The notes: generated by a model from the letters alone, not told the origin. Shown: positions 50,303-58,890, counted from the first letter of the stretch. The stretch: 64,000 nt of DNA from Streptomyces vietnamensis (GCF_000830005.1 NZ_CP010407.1:2585001-2649000); one strand, 5' to 3'. Translations and numbers: made by a program.

Positions 50303-50599
50303 GTGTTCAACCGTATCCGCCGCGCAGTCTCGTGCACCAGAGAGCGGCACCTCCCGAAGGGCAGGCATCGCCGTCCCTTAACGCCCAACCGACCGACGAT
50401 CGTTCACCACGGCCTCTCCAACTATCCGACGCTGCTCACGGCGCCGCACCGCAACCGCACGGACATCTTCGCGGGCGAGGACAGCGCGCTCGTCCGCCCA
50501 TACGTACTGGCCAGCGAGGAGCGTGCATTGCGGCGCTCGACGCCCCTGCCTCACGACTTCCTCACGCACACCTGGTTCGCGCCGGCGGAGGCCCTCTGA
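50303..50599 (+). CDS. hypothetical protein
   Basis: 98 aa from a GTG with GGAG upstream. Basic N-terminus (NRIRRAVSCTRERHLPKGRHRRPL) and no recognised domain. Its TGA overlaps the next ATG (TGATG). Confidence 0.6.
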   Translation: MFNRIRRAVSCTRERHLPKGRHRRPLTPNRPTIVHHGLSNYPTLLTAPHRNRTDIFAGEDSALVRPYVLASEERALRRSTPLPHDFLTHTWFAPAEAL

Positions 50600-50799
50600 T
50601 GCCTCGTCGCCACCAACCGCGAGTGACGGACTCCGCAGCTGCCTACCAGTCGAGCGCGTGCCGGATCGGCACGCATCACGAGTGCGCCCACTCCGCCCCC
50701 ACCGCGGCGCCGGTCGACATCCCCGTGGTCTACGAAGCGTGTGGCTGCTCCTGCCATCCGGCCGGCGACCAGAACGCGCCGAAGGAGGTGCCCCAGTGA
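50599..50799 (+). CDS. small cysteine/histidine-rich protein
   Basis: 66 aa. CRIGTHHECAHS and YEACGCSCHPAG give a possible zinc site. Co-translated with both neighbours (TGATG and GTGA overlaps). Confidence 0.6.
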   Translation: MPRRHQPRVTDSAAAYQSSACRIGTHHECAHSAPTAAPVDIPVVYEACGCSCHPAGDQNAPKEVPQ

Positions 50800-51059
50800 G
50801 GGGACGGGCACCCAGCGGTGCCTTTGCCTCCAACGTCGAGATCACCTCGGCCACCGTGCAACCAGGAGACGTCATCCAGATCGGCGGTCAGCCGTGCCGG
50901 GTCGTCAACCTCTTCCAACTCCCCGGCGGCGCCAAACGCCTCCTCTTCGAATCCGGCGAGCTGCTAACGATGCACTCCCGGACCCGGCTCATCGCCCTAC
51001 GAATGCTGAGAGGCGGTGACTCACGCCGTGCCTTCCCTCCGTCACACCATCGCCGATGA
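50796..51059 (+). CDS. hypothetical small beta-barrel protein
   Basis: 87 aa from an overlapping GTG. TSATVQPGDVIQIGGQPCRVVNLFQLPGGAKRLLFESGE (outline) resembles a small SH3/KOW-type barrel. Its end overlaps the next GntR gene by 44 bp. Confidence 0.6.
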   Translation: MRGRAPSGAFASNVEITSATVQPGDVIQIGGQPCRVVNLFQLPGGAKRLLFESGELLTMHSRTRLIALRMLRGGDSRRAFPPSHHRR

Positions 51060-51723
51060 CCTGCGAACCCAAATCACGACGGGCCACCTCAAGGCCGGCG
51101 ACCGCCTCCCCTCGGAGCCCCAGCTCGCCGCCCACTACAAGGTCAGCACGACGACACTGCGGCTCGCCCTCGCGCTCCTCCAGGCTGAGGGACTCATCGA
51201 AAAGGTCCACGGCAAGGGGAACTTCGTCCGTCCCCCACTCCGCCGCATCACGTACGCCGGAGGTGGCCGCACGCCCTTCGATCCCGCACTCCAAGTCAGC
51301 ATCCGCACGACCAGCCTCCGAGCGCGCGGTCACCTCAGAGCCCTACTGAGGGTCTCGCCTAACAGCCCTTTGACCGAGTTCCTCTGCATCACCCACGAGG
51401 GAAAGTCGCCCCACAGCCTGGCCCGCATCTACGTCCCCCGCGACCTGGCGCCGGCCATCCAACTCAGCTCGTCGCCGTGGCCCCAGAGAGCGGAGCCGAT
51501 ATCAACGGAGATCCGAGAGACGGTCACCGCCCGCCTCCCCACCCCAGAGGAGGCAACAACTCTCCGGATCAACTCCACCCTGGCCGTCCTCGCGATCACG
51601 AGCGTGGCAACCGATACCACCGGCCGCGTAGTGGAAGCCGCGCTCCTGGTGCTCCCCGGCGACCGCGCGGACGCAATCTTCACCACACACCCCACGACCG
51701 AAGAGAGGAAGACGGAAGGATGA
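51016..51723 (+). CDS. GntR-family regulator (second of the module)
   Basis: 235 aa from a GTG. Winged helix SLRHTIADDLRTQITTGHL to GKGNFVRPP, and a UTRA-like C-terminus (TEFLCITHEGKSPHSLARIYVP). It is embedded in the rightward operon, so the module contains both a divergent and an internal GntR protein. Confidence 0.82.
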   Translation: MTHAVPSLRHTIADDLRTQITTGHLKAGDRLPSEPQLAAHYKVSTTTLRLALALLQAEGLIEKVHGKGNFVRPPLRRITYAGGGRTPFDPALQVSIRTTSLRARGHLRALLRVSPNSPLTEFLCITHEGKSPHSLARIYVPRDLAPAIQLSSSPWPQRAEPISTEIRETVTARLPTPEEATTLRINSTLAVLAITSVATDTTGRVVEAALLVLPGDRADAIFTTHPTTEERKTEG

Positions 51724-52067
51724 CGCGCGACAACGAACTACGGCTCCTCCCCTGGTCGGGCACCGACGGCAAGCCCTGCTTCCTGAGCACCGACGACACC
51801 AACGGCCACCTGTCCCGCTTGGCGGACGACACCGAAGCGATCCAACTCGGCCTGGCGGCCGAACTCCTGGACCACGCCTCTGAGGTACTCGGCGACACCG
51901 AGACCGCCCCGGAAGAGCTCCGCACCCTGGCCCACGACCTCGCGGAATCTTTGCGGGACACACTGCGCGTCGCGGAAAGCCGCGGCCGCCGCCTGCCGCT
52001 CCCAAGCCCGGGAACCCACAGCAACGGAGCCGAGAGCACTACGCTGCCGGCAGCGGCCTTCGGCTAG
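51720..52067 (+). CDS. hypothetical small helical protein
   Basis: 115 aa. ATGA overlap with the GntR gene. ELLDHASEVLGDTETAPEELRTLAHDLAESLRD is a long acidic helix. Last gene of the operon, followed by a strong terminator. Confidence 0.65.
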   Translation: MTRDNELRLLPWSGTDGKPCFLSTDDTNGHLSRLADDTEAIQLGLAAELLDHASEVLGDTETAPEELRTLAHDLAESLRDTLRVAESRGRRLPLPSPGTHSNGAESTTLPAAAFG

Positions 52068-52093
52068 CGAGCAACGCCTACCCAAGAATGACG

Positions 52094-52122
52094 AGAAGCC
52101 CCGGACTGAGTCCGGGGCTTCT
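52094..52122 (+). terminator. terminator of the GntR module operon
   Basis: AGAAGCCCCGGAC-tga-GTCCGGGGCTTCT, a 13-bp perfect stem with a 3-nt loop, followed by CTACAAAC. Confidence 0.85.
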
Positions 52123-52292
52123 CTACAAACGGCTCCGGAGGCCCCATGCGGCTCGCCTGCCTCCGCTGGTCACACAGTCGCCGGGCCCCCGCCCGGCAAC
52201 CGCCGTCCACAAATAGTCCACGCCTGAAAGGAGTGGAGGCTCCCCCGCCTGGCAAGATCAGGAAAGCAGGATGGTGCAGCAGGGGAGGCCCG

Positions 52293-54077
52293 GTGGGAAG
52301 CTTGCGTGTCGGTGACGTGTTTCGGTCGGCCCAGAACAGAGACCCGTCGGTAAGGCGCATCGATGGCTACCCGAATATCCATCACGTCACAGCTTCCACG
52401 GTCCTCGCCCAGATCCAGCTCAGCAAGGGAATCAACCCGATCGCCAAGGCCAAGGCTGTCGGCGGGCGGCGCCGCCCGGCCATCCTGATCCGTTCCAGCC
52501 CGTGGAAGGCTGGTACCGCTGAGACACCTTGGCACGACGTGTTCGACCTGGACAACGGCCACGTGCGCTACTTCGGCGACCACAGGGTGGATCACGCAGT
52601 GCCGGTGGGAACGACCCAAGGCAACGCGGTGCTGCTGGAGGCACTGGGGGAGCATCAGGCAACTACCCCGGAAGAGCGTGCACTGGCCGCGCCTATGCTG
52701 CTCTTCGCGGCGGTATCCCGGAACGGAACGCCGAAGGGATACGTCGAGTTCTGCGGCGTGGCGGTCATCGAAGATGCCGAGCAGATCGAGCAGGAGGCGG
52801 AGGGAAGGTCCTTCCCCAACTACCGCTATGACCTCTCCTTCTTGGACTTGACCGCAGAAGACGATCAGGTCGATTGGGCTTGGATCGAGGACCGCGGAAG
52901 CCCCGAGCTGTCGGCTGCAGACGCGCTCACGCGCGCTCCCCGCTCCTGGCGTCAGTGGGTCGAGCAGGGGCATGCCGCCTTGCCGAAGTTGCGACGGCGG
53001 ACCACGCGCGGGGCCAGTAGCTCAGACTGGCGCTCGGAGGACGACGACCGCGGCTCCATGACCCTATTTCCCGTCCCTCGCCGACCGGACGACTCAGCTT
53101 CAGCCCCTTCTGCACCAACCGGGTCGCTGGAGAATATGACGGTCAGCGAGCTCATGGACAGGTTGAGAAGCCTCAAAGTCCACCAGAGGAACGGTCGGCA
53201 GAGCAGGCACAAGCCACTTGCCTTGCTGTGGGGCATCTCCCGCGTGGCTACGGGAAAGCCTTCCTTTGCACCATGGCGCCAGTTCCGCGACGAGGTGGGA
53301 GGGCTGTTGGCGGAGTTCGGCCTTCCGGACTCTTCTGTGACCCCTGAGTATCCGTTCTGGCACCTGCGGACGAGCCAACTGTGGGATGTGCATGGTGTGC
53401 CGGCCGAGCAGGCCACCAAGGTGCATGCGGCAACGTTCGACAGGTTGAACCCCGAGGGAGGGATAGTCGGGCGGGCCGAGCGGCTGCTGAGCGATCTGTG
53501 CGTGCGGTCGGAAGCGATCGCCGTGCTGCGGGAGACATACCTTGCCGACATAGACCAGCATGCCCTGATGCAACGGCTGGGATTGGCCGGCTACGAGAGG
53601 GCCAGCGGCGTCGGCGACTTCACAGAAGAACAGGGGACGGAAGCCAGCCCCGCCGCACGGCGTACGGTCGCCGCATCTCGTATCGTCCGCGACACCGATT
53701 TGGCGGCCAAGGCGAAGAAGCTGCACGCCGACCGATGTCAGGTCTGCGGCCTACAGTTGCCCACGCGGTTCGGCACCTACAGCGAAGCCGCCCACATCCG
53801 CGGCCTGGGCCGTCCCCATAACGGTCCCGACGAGCTGCCGAACCTACTGGTGCTGTGCCCGAACCATCACGTCCAGTTCGACACATTGGCGATTTACGTC
53901 GACCCGGACGGCATCGTTCGCATGACTGCCGACGGCAGCCGCATAGGCGAGCTCCGGCCGCACCCCGCTCACCAGATCAACGCGGCACACCTTCGCTACC
54001 ATCGCGCGCTGTGCGGCAGGGACACGACTGGCCAACACCTCGCTCCGCTCGATCGAGAACCGTCACCAAAGGTGTGA
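52293..54077 (+). CDS. type IV restriction endonuclease: SRA-like, sulfur-binding-like and HNH domains
   Basis: 594 aa from GTG 52293 with GGGGAGG upstream. The N-terminal third (HDVFDLDNGHVRYFGDHR) resembles SRA-like modified-base readers. The middle segment HKPLALLWGISR, SVTPEYPFWHLRTSQLWDV and LPDSSV matches the sulfur-binding domain that recognises phosphorothioate DNA. The C-terminus is an HNH nuclease: CQVCGL, EAAHIRGLGRPHNGPDELPNLLVLCPNHHVQFD (outline). Domain order differs from ScoMcrA. It probably cleaves incoming modified DNA, phosphorothioated or base-methylated. Confidence 0.82.
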   Translation: MGSLRVGDVFRSAQNRDPSVRRIDGYPNIHHVTASTVLAQIQLSKGINPIAKAKAVGGRRRPAILIRSSPWKAGTAETPWHDVFDLDNGHVRYFGDHRVDHAVPVGTTQGNAVLLEALGEHQATTPEERALAAPMLLFAAVSRNGTPKGYVEFCGVAVIEDAEQIEQEAEGRSFPNYRYDLSFLDLTAEDDQVDWAWIEDRGSPELSAADALTRAPRSWRQWVEQGHAALPKLRRRTTRGASSSDWRSEDDDRGSMTLFPVPRRPDDSASAPSAPTGSLENMTVSELMDRLRSLKVHQRNGRQSRHKPLALLWGISRVATGKPSFAPWRQFRDEVGGLLAEFGLPDSSVTPEYPFWHLRTSQLWDVHGVPAEQATKVHAATFDRLNPEGGIVGRAERLLSDLCVRSEAIAVLRETYLADIDQHALMQRLGLAGYERASGVGDFTEEQGTEASPAARRTVAASRIVRDTDLAAKAKKLHADRCQVCGLQLPTRFGTYSEAAHIRGLGRPHNGPDELPNLLVLCPNHHVQFDTLAIYVDPDGIVRMTADGSRIGELRPHPAHQINAAHLRYHRALCGRDTTGQHLAPLDREPSPKV

Positions 54078-54164
54078 CCACCGCTTTAGGAGTTCGATCT
54101 CCACAGGGCTGGACCGCGGACCCGTACGGGCACCTCGTCCGTGTCAGGCAGCCCAAGCGTGCTG

Positions 54165-54200
54165 ACGTCCGGCGCTGTTGATGTCACTTATGGATGTCAG
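54165..54200. repeat. 36-bp direct repeat, right copy
   Basis: 33/36 match to 48433-48468, same orientation (mismatches at positions 12, 24 and 26). It lies 88 bp after the endonuclease stop. The rest of the spacer to 54342 holds no gene. Confidence 0.75.
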
Positions 54201-54342
54201 CCACCGTGCAGCACTACCGGAGGGAAACCCGATTCGCCCTGCGGAACGGCCCCCTTTAGCCGGAGTGGCGGAATTCCAACCCAGAAGACAGGAATGCTGC
54301 TCTCTGAACTGCCCCTGAATCGGGTGCCTCTGGAATCCACGC

Positions 54343-55446
54343 CTACCGGCGCGGCAGGCCCACCGCCCCATCGATCTTTGCGCCATCGAGGGCGGCACCG
54401 TTCAGGTTAGTTCCTTTTAGGACAGCACCACGTAGATCCGCGTTCGTTAGATCTGCTCCGTTTAGATTTACTCTCGTGAGTTTGGCATGCGTCATATCCG
54501 CACCTGAAAGGCTAGCTTTACTGAGATCGACATCAGCGAGGGAGGCGTGATCGAATTTTGCTGACCAGAGAAGGGCGCCGCTCAGGTCATCACCCGTGAG
54601 CGTGGCGCTGCTGAATTGCGCCCCGGTGAGCCAGCCGTGGCTAATGTTTGTGTCGGCTATGAATGCCCCCTTTAGCTGCACCCTAACAAGAATTGCTCCT
54701 TGCATGTCGCTGCGATTTATCAGGGTATCGTTAAGGCGAGCGTCCCCCAAAATCGCGTAAGACAGGTCTACTCTCTCCATATTCGATCCACTGAGTAGCG
54801 CCCCTCTAAGCGTCGCCCCTGAAAGCTGCGCCAACTTAACGCCGTGCCCTTGGAATCGCATGCCGTGCAGATCGGCCTGATCCAGGTCCACTACTGCTCC
54901 CGCATCGCTGCCATTAGGGCGACGAGTTAGCACGTTAATGGCGGCTTGTATATCCGTGGGGGCGCGATTTTCATACGGCTCGTCAAGTAGCTTGTATCGC
55001 TTCGCGACCTCTTGTGCTGTAACCTGGCCGTGCTCTCGAATGAAGGCCGAGAGCACGGATATTACTGTGGGTTGATCGCGAGGTGAATCGCGCATGATTT
55101 GCTGTAGTCCGTAAACTCCACCAAGTCGTAGATCCATCGTCTTGGAGTCAAGATTCACAATCGCCGCATTAAATCTGTCGGTTATCTGACCCTGCTCTGA
55201 GACCCTGAGTTGTTCTTTAGCTTGCCCCACGGATACCCAAGTAAATATCAAGGCAATCACAGCGGCAATGCCCGGCAAAGATGCAACTAGCAAGCTCAGT
55301 CTTTGGGGGTGACGGGAGTCATTATTGCCGCGTTGGTCAGAGAAATTTCGTCGGATTGCGCGCTGTTGGATAATCCGGCGGGTGCGATTCTGGGCACGCC
55401 GCCGCGAGGCGCGGGTGGTAAGCGAGCGGATTTGGCTTGTGCGCAT
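54343..55446 (-). CDS. membrane-anchored pentapeptide-repeat protein
   Basis: 367 aa, AT-richer than average. A basic N-terminus (RRRAQNRTRRIIQQRAIRR), one membrane helix (LLVASLPGIAAVIALIFTWVSV), a short globular part, then about 30 A(D/N)LxG-type pentapeptides (ADLHGMRFQG, ATLRGALLSG, ADLTNADLRGAVLKG) forming a beta helix. Role unknown; similar proteins can mimic DNA or act in stress. No terminator or neighbour suggests a pathway. Confidence 0.8.
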   Translation of the reverse strand: MRTSQIRSLTTRASRRRAQNRTRRIIQQRAIRRNFSDQRGNNDSRHPQRLSLLVASLPGIAAVIALIFTWVSVGQAKEQLRVSEQGQITDRFNAAIVNLDSKTMDLRLGGVYGLQQIMRDSPRDQPTVISVLSAFIREHGQVTAQEVAKRYKLLDEPYENRAPTDIQAAINVLTRRPNGSDAGAVVDLDQADLHGMRFQGHGVKLAQLSGATLRGALLSGSNMERVDLSYAILGDARLNDTLINRSDMQGAILVRVQLKGAFIADTNISHGWLTGAQFSSATLTGDDLSGALLWSAKFDHASLADVDLSKASLSGADMTHAKLTRVNLNGADLTNADLRGAVLKGTNLNGAALDGAKIDGAVGLPRR

Positions 55447-55935
55447 GATCAAGACCCGAGGCTCTCGCCGCTTTACCTGCTGAACACAGAGAGGCGCAGT
55501 GGGCAGGCACCCAATAGAAGGCACCCACAAGAAACAGGATGCCTGAGGGTGGACAGGCCAGCATCTTGAGCGGCGGCTGACCCTCGATCCCGACCGGGAG
55601 GCATAACCTGCTGAACCCACGACCTCTTCGTCCCGAAGCAACTCGGGCAGGGACTGTCCCTTGGGCTGCTGCGCTCCTCACCTGCATTGATGGTCCGCAG
55701 GTGTCCGTGCTCGTCCGCCGCTGTTCGTCGGCGTTGTCACTCAGTTAGACACTCACGACTCAACAGTTCGTCGCGGGGCAGGGCCGTTGTTAGTGCCGGC
55801 CTCTACGGTCTCAAGCGTGCGGTCGGCTTCCGTGGGCCCGGCTCTGAAGGGGATGGCTGCATCCCTGGCTACTACTTGCTGTAGTTGCAGTACTCCGCTG
55901 CTGTACGAGCTGAGCCCGATGGCAGACTGAGCAGT
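55447..55935. other. non-coding spacer
   Basis: About 490 bp upstream of the pentapeptide gene and before the next small gene. No frame shows coding bias or a ribosome site. It contains short direct repeats of AGGCACCCA near 55495-55540. Promoters for both flanking genes presumably lie here; I could not place them. Confidence 0.4.
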
Positions 55936-56175
55936 ATGACAACACCACCCCGGATTGGCTCCGTCTGGGCTCGGCGCTACCCGGGTTACCCGCAGCACAA
56001 CTTCGACTTCCGGGTGACGGGAGTGTTCACCAGAGACGGTGTCACCTACGTCGAGGTCGAGGAGCTTGAGAGCGGCGCACCCCGCAGGGGGCTGCTTGAG
56101 TACATGCTCGATTACGCGGAGCCTGTCAGCAGCGAGGACCTTCATAGTGCGGCGAAGGGCGAGCAATCCCCCTGA
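55936..56175 (+). CDS. hypothetical small protein
   Basis: 79 aa. RIGSVWARRYPGYPQHNFDFRVTGVF and VTYVEVEELESG suggest a small beta-barrel. Ends five bases before the tRNA-Ser fragment. No family recognised. Confidence 0.6.
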   Translation: MTTPPRIGSVWARRYPGYPQHNFDFRVTGVFTRDGVTYVEVEELESGAPRRGLLEYMLDYAEPVSSEDLHSAAKGEQSP

Positions 56176-56180
56176 TCAGT

Positions 56181-56235
56181 CTTGAAAACCGTCGTGGCAG
56201 CGATGTCACCGTGGGTTCAAATCCCACACCCACCG
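56181..56235 (+). other. 3' half of tRNA-Ser(TGA), att-like
   Basis: Starts at the anticodon loop CTTGAAA (anticodon TGA), continues through a long variable arm, T-arm GTGGG-TTCAAAT-CCCAC, acceptor ACCCACC and G. The 5' half is absent from the sequence to the left. Typical leftover of integration into a tRNA-Ser gene. Confidence 0.8.
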
Positions 56236-56245
56236 CTAGTGAACG

Positions 56246-56274
56246 GCCCCTGACCAGGATCGATGGTCAGGGGC
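56246..56274 (+). terminator. tRNA-Ser terminator
   Basis: GCCCCTGACCA-ggatcga-TGGTCAGGGGC, an 11-bp perfect stem directly after the tRNA fragment, so the fragment keeps its original downstream flank. Confidence 0.75.
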
Positions 56275-56395
56275 TGTCGGCGTTTCCGGCCCCGCGATTG
56301 CCTGGTGTTCCCGTGACTTACCGCTCGTTCGGGCACGGGAGGGGCACGCTTCCCCGGTCTGGCCCGGGAGTGCTCTTGCCTGCGAAACTCCCTGG

Positions 56396-56761
56396 GTGAG
56401 CTACCCCGCAACAGACGAGCTGTCCTCCGAAGAACGCGCCTTCATGATCAATGCGACCGAGATCGACATCCTTCCGGGCGTCTGGGGTGACCTGGATGAG
56501 CCGCTGAGGTCCGGGCCTGCCTCGGATCTCACTCCGATCCTCATGCCGCTTGTCGGCCGAGGATGGATCGAGGTGTGCCGGGTGATTCCCTGGACTGCAC
56601 CCGATGGGGGAGCGGGATTCCAGCCCGGGCCTCCCATCCCGAAGCAGGACCTTCCAGCCCTTCTGGCAGACGCCGAAAACTGGGACTACCCGCAGTCTGG
56701 CGAGTGGTTGGGATGCCTGACATTGGTACTCACCGAGGCGGGACGGGAGATCCCCCGGTGA
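56396..56761 (+). CDS. hypothetical protein
   Basis: 121 aa from a GTG. SSEERAFMINATEIDILPGVWGDLDEPL and GREIPR at the end; no known domain. Moderately acidic. It follows the tRNA terminator, in the chromosomal or element spacer before the second AICE. Confidence 0.62.
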   Translation: MSYPATDELSSEERAFMINATEIDILPGVWGDLDEPLRSGPASDLTPILMPLVGRGWIEVCRVIPWTAPDGGAGFQPGPPIPKQDLPALLADAENWDYPQSGEWLGCLTLVLTEAGREIPR

Positions 56762-57266
56762 TGTGGCCTTGAGTCGACACGCGTCAGCGACTTCGCCCAC
56801 CCAGACGACGCGCTCATCAGCCACCGCGATACCGGCACCGACGCGGAGCGACCACACCGGCCTCCGCCACATCGCGGCAGCAGCTGCTCCCCGCCCGCCC
56901 CTTCCCGGTAGTGCGGTCGCCTCACGCTCTCGTCATCCGTGACGGCGGGGGTACGGCGCCCGACCCTCCTCCGGCCCAGCAGTCGGCCGGCCATGCGCAA
57001 GAGGCCACCCCTCCCTCGCTGCTAGCCGTCTTTGGTCGCCCCTCTTGGCCGCAGTCGGCGGCGCTCGTGGCTACGCATGCCATGTGACGGTTGCCGTGCT
57101 TGAGTCCTGCATCGCCTGCCCATCAACCCGAGCCGTAGGCGTGCGGTCGGCGGCCGGGCTGGAGCGGGGCGGAGACAGGAGCGCAGGCCCGGGCGACGGG
57201 CCGCGCGCGCCGCGCCGTGCGCGGCGGGTGCCTTGATGAAGTAGAGAAAGTCTTACCGCGCTGCCC
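56762..57266. other. non-coding spacer before the second AICE
   Basis: 505 bp with no supportable gene. It includes the GC-rich palindromic stretch GCCGCGCGCGCCGCGCCGTG near 57200. The left att core of the second AICE probably lies somewhere here but cannot be identified without the right one. Confidence 0.35.
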
Positions 57267-57497
57267 TCAGAGGGTGATCGGCTTGTAGGTCATGGCCCTG
57301 TCGACGACCTTCTCAGGCGTCAGATCGGGGGCGAGCTCCCAGAAGATGTAGTCGCTGATGTGCGGGCAGGACAGGCCCCGTTCAAGGGTGGCCAGGATCT
57401 GGGAGGACTCATCCTCTGGCGTCTCTGGGTTCATGAGGCGTTCGACGAGGGGGATCGCTTCCTCGCGGGTCATCCGCGGTGCCGGGTGCGTGGTCAC
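57267..57497 (-). CDS. colicin/pyocin immunity-like small protein
   Basis: 76 aa from a GTG that overlaps the Nudix stop (GTGA); an ATG at 57473 gives 68 aa. EEAIPLVERLMNPETPEDES, SCPHISDYIF and KVVDRAMTYKPITL follow the E-type immunity pattern (acidic helix, then CP-x-x-SDxIF). In an AICE with no bacteriocin gene it might bind a nuclease of another cell or the host; function here is unknown. Confidence 0.6.
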   Translation of the reverse strand: MTTHPAPRMTREEAIPLVERLMNPETPEDESSQILATLERGLSCPHISDYIFWELAPDLTPEKVVDRAMTYKPITL

Positions 57498-57949
57498 TGG
57501 TGCGTGATCAGGTGGCGGCCGTCGTGGCTTCGGACGTGGGGGCCGTTTCCGTCCAGGGCATCCAGGAGGCGGATCGCGTAGACCTCGGCCATGCGTTCCT
57601 CGACCTCGGTCGGCGTCAGCCAGTCGACCGCAGTGGACTCCGCTGAGGTTCGCTCGGTGCCGCCTGAGGGCTTGCAACGGAAGACCAGGGCCACGATGCC
57701 ACGGGTGGTGTTCTTGTAGACGCCCGTCAGCTCGTCCACCTCGACGTGGATGCCCGTCTCCTCCAGGACCTCGCGGGCTACGCCCGCTTCGGGTGCCTCG
57801 GTGAGTTCGAGGACTCCGCCCGGGAGTTCCCACGTGCCGTTGTCCGCTCGGCGGATGGCCAGGAGGCGGCCGTCTTCGCGTACTACCGCTCCGGCCACGG
57901 ACACGGAATGCAGCGGCGTTGACTTTGTTCCCGCGCTCCCATTACTCAT
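57494..57949 (-). CDS. Nudix hydrolase
   Basis: 151 aa. Nudix box GGVLELTEAPEAGVAREVLEETG (outline) and conserved ELPGG. Hydrolyses a nucleoside diphosphate derivative. In pSAM2-type elements a Nudix gene (pra-like neighbourhood) lies beside the GntR repressor and may remove nucleotide damage or a signal. Its ATG overlaps the operator CTCATGTACAGGAG, so the divergent repressor should control it. Confidence 0.87.
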   Translation of the reverse strand: MSNGSAGTKSTPLHSVSVAGAVVREDGRLLAIRRADNGTWELPGGVLELTEAPEAGVAREVLEETGIHVEVDELTGVYKNTTRGIVALVFRCKPSGGTERTSAESTAVDWLTPTEVEERMAEVYAIRLLDALDGNGPHVRSHDGRHLITHQ

Positions 57950-57958
57950 GTACAGGAG
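57945..57958. promoter_or_regulatory. KorSA-type operator 1
   Basis: CTCATGTACAGGAG between the Nudix and repressor genes. It contains the Nudix ATG on the minus strand and the AGGAG ribosome site of the repressor on the plus strand. TTGACT at 57919 could be the repressor's -35. Confidence 0.7.
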
Positions 57959-57961
57959 CAT

Positions 57962-58759
57962 ATGAGAGTGGGTAGGACTGTGGGAACTCCAGCAGGAGCT
58001 GGCAGGGCCGTACCTCGGTACGTGCAGATCGCGGACGAGATCGTCCAGCAGATCCGCTCCGGCATCCTCAAGGCCGGCGACATGGTTCCGAGTGAGTCGG
58101 AGCTCGTCGAGCGGTACGGGGTTGCTGGAGGGACCATTCGGAAGGCCATGGTCGAGGTGCGGGCCAGCGGGCTCGTCGAGACCCGGCACGGCAAGGGCTC
58201 CATCGTGAAGGATCGGCCTCCCGTACGGCTTCGGTCTTCGGATCGCTTCCGCGCTTCTCATCGGCGGGGCGGTAAGGCTGCTTACCTTGCCGAGTCCGAG
58301 CAGTCCGGTGCCACGGCCAAGGTGAGCGTCCTCTACATCGGGCCCATGGAAGCGCCCTCGGACATCGCCGAGCGGCTTGGTGTCGAGGTGGGGACGCAGG
58401 TGCTCGCGCGGCGGCGGCTGTACTTCCGGAACGGGACGCCCGTCGAGACCGCCTCGTCCTACCTGCCCTGGGACGTGGTGAAGGACATCCCCGAGTTGTT
58501 CGCCGAGAACCCTGGCCCCGGTGGCATCTACGCCCGGCTCGAAGACCACGGCCACACCTTCGCCGAGTTCGTCGAGACCCTTCAGGCTCGGCCGGCCGCG
58601 AAGGCGGAGGCGTCCGAGTTGGCTCTGAGTCCTGGCGCCCCGGTGATCCAGCTGGTGCGGGACGCGGTGACCACGAAGGGACGGGTCGTGGAGGTCTGCG
58701 ACACCCTCATGGCCGCTGACCAGTTCGTCTTCCAGTACCGGATCCCCGCGACCGACTGA
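57962..58759 (+). CDS. korSA: KorSA-like GntR repressor
   Basis: 265 aa. Winged helix PRYVQIADEIVQQIRSGILKAGDMVPSESELVERYG (outline) to GKGSIVKDR, then a UTRA domain (GTQVLARRRLYFRNGTPVETASSYL; GGIYARLEDHGHTFAEF). Matches the repressor that silences transfer genes of pSAM2-type elements. Operators lie before it and before the transfer operon. The ribosome site AGGAG is only 3 nt from the ATG; GTG 57980 is an alternative start. Confidence 0.85.
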   Translation: MRVGRTVGTPAGAGRAVPRYVQIADEIVQQIRSGILKAGDMVPSESELVERYGVAGGTIRKAMVEVRASGLVETRHGKGSIVKDRPPVRLRSSDRFRASHRRGGKAAYLAESEQSGATAKVSVLYIGPMEAPSDIAERLGVEVGTQVLARRRLYFRNGTPVETASSYLPWDVVKDIPELFAENPGPGGIYARLEDHGHTFAEFVETLQARPAAKAEASELALSPGAPVIQLVRDAVTTKGRVVEVCDTLMAADQFVFQYRIPATD

Positions 58760-58811
58760 CGCTCGCTCAACTCCCCTCAGCCCGCTGCGGTTTCTTTCCG
58801 TGGCGGGTTGA

Positions 58812-58890
58812 CTCATGTACAGGAGTGGTGCACTCTTCTTCATGTCACTCCTATACAGGAGTGGATGAGTCCAGCCTCTATAGAGGAGTG
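58812..58890 (+). promoter_or_regulatory. KorSA-type operators 2-4 before the transfer operon
   Basis: CTCATGTACAGGAG (58812), CTCCTATACAGGAG (58848, perfect except the centre) and CCTCTATAGAGG (58875). All share CTC-n6-GAG symmetry with the site at 57945. TTGACT at 58808 could be a -35. Three tandem sites suggest cooperative repression. Confidence 0.72.

Noticed and set aside
57267..57497. Bacteriocin-immunity pair
   Set aside because: The immunity-like protein is there, but no toxin or nuclease gene is adjacent, so only the single gene is reported.
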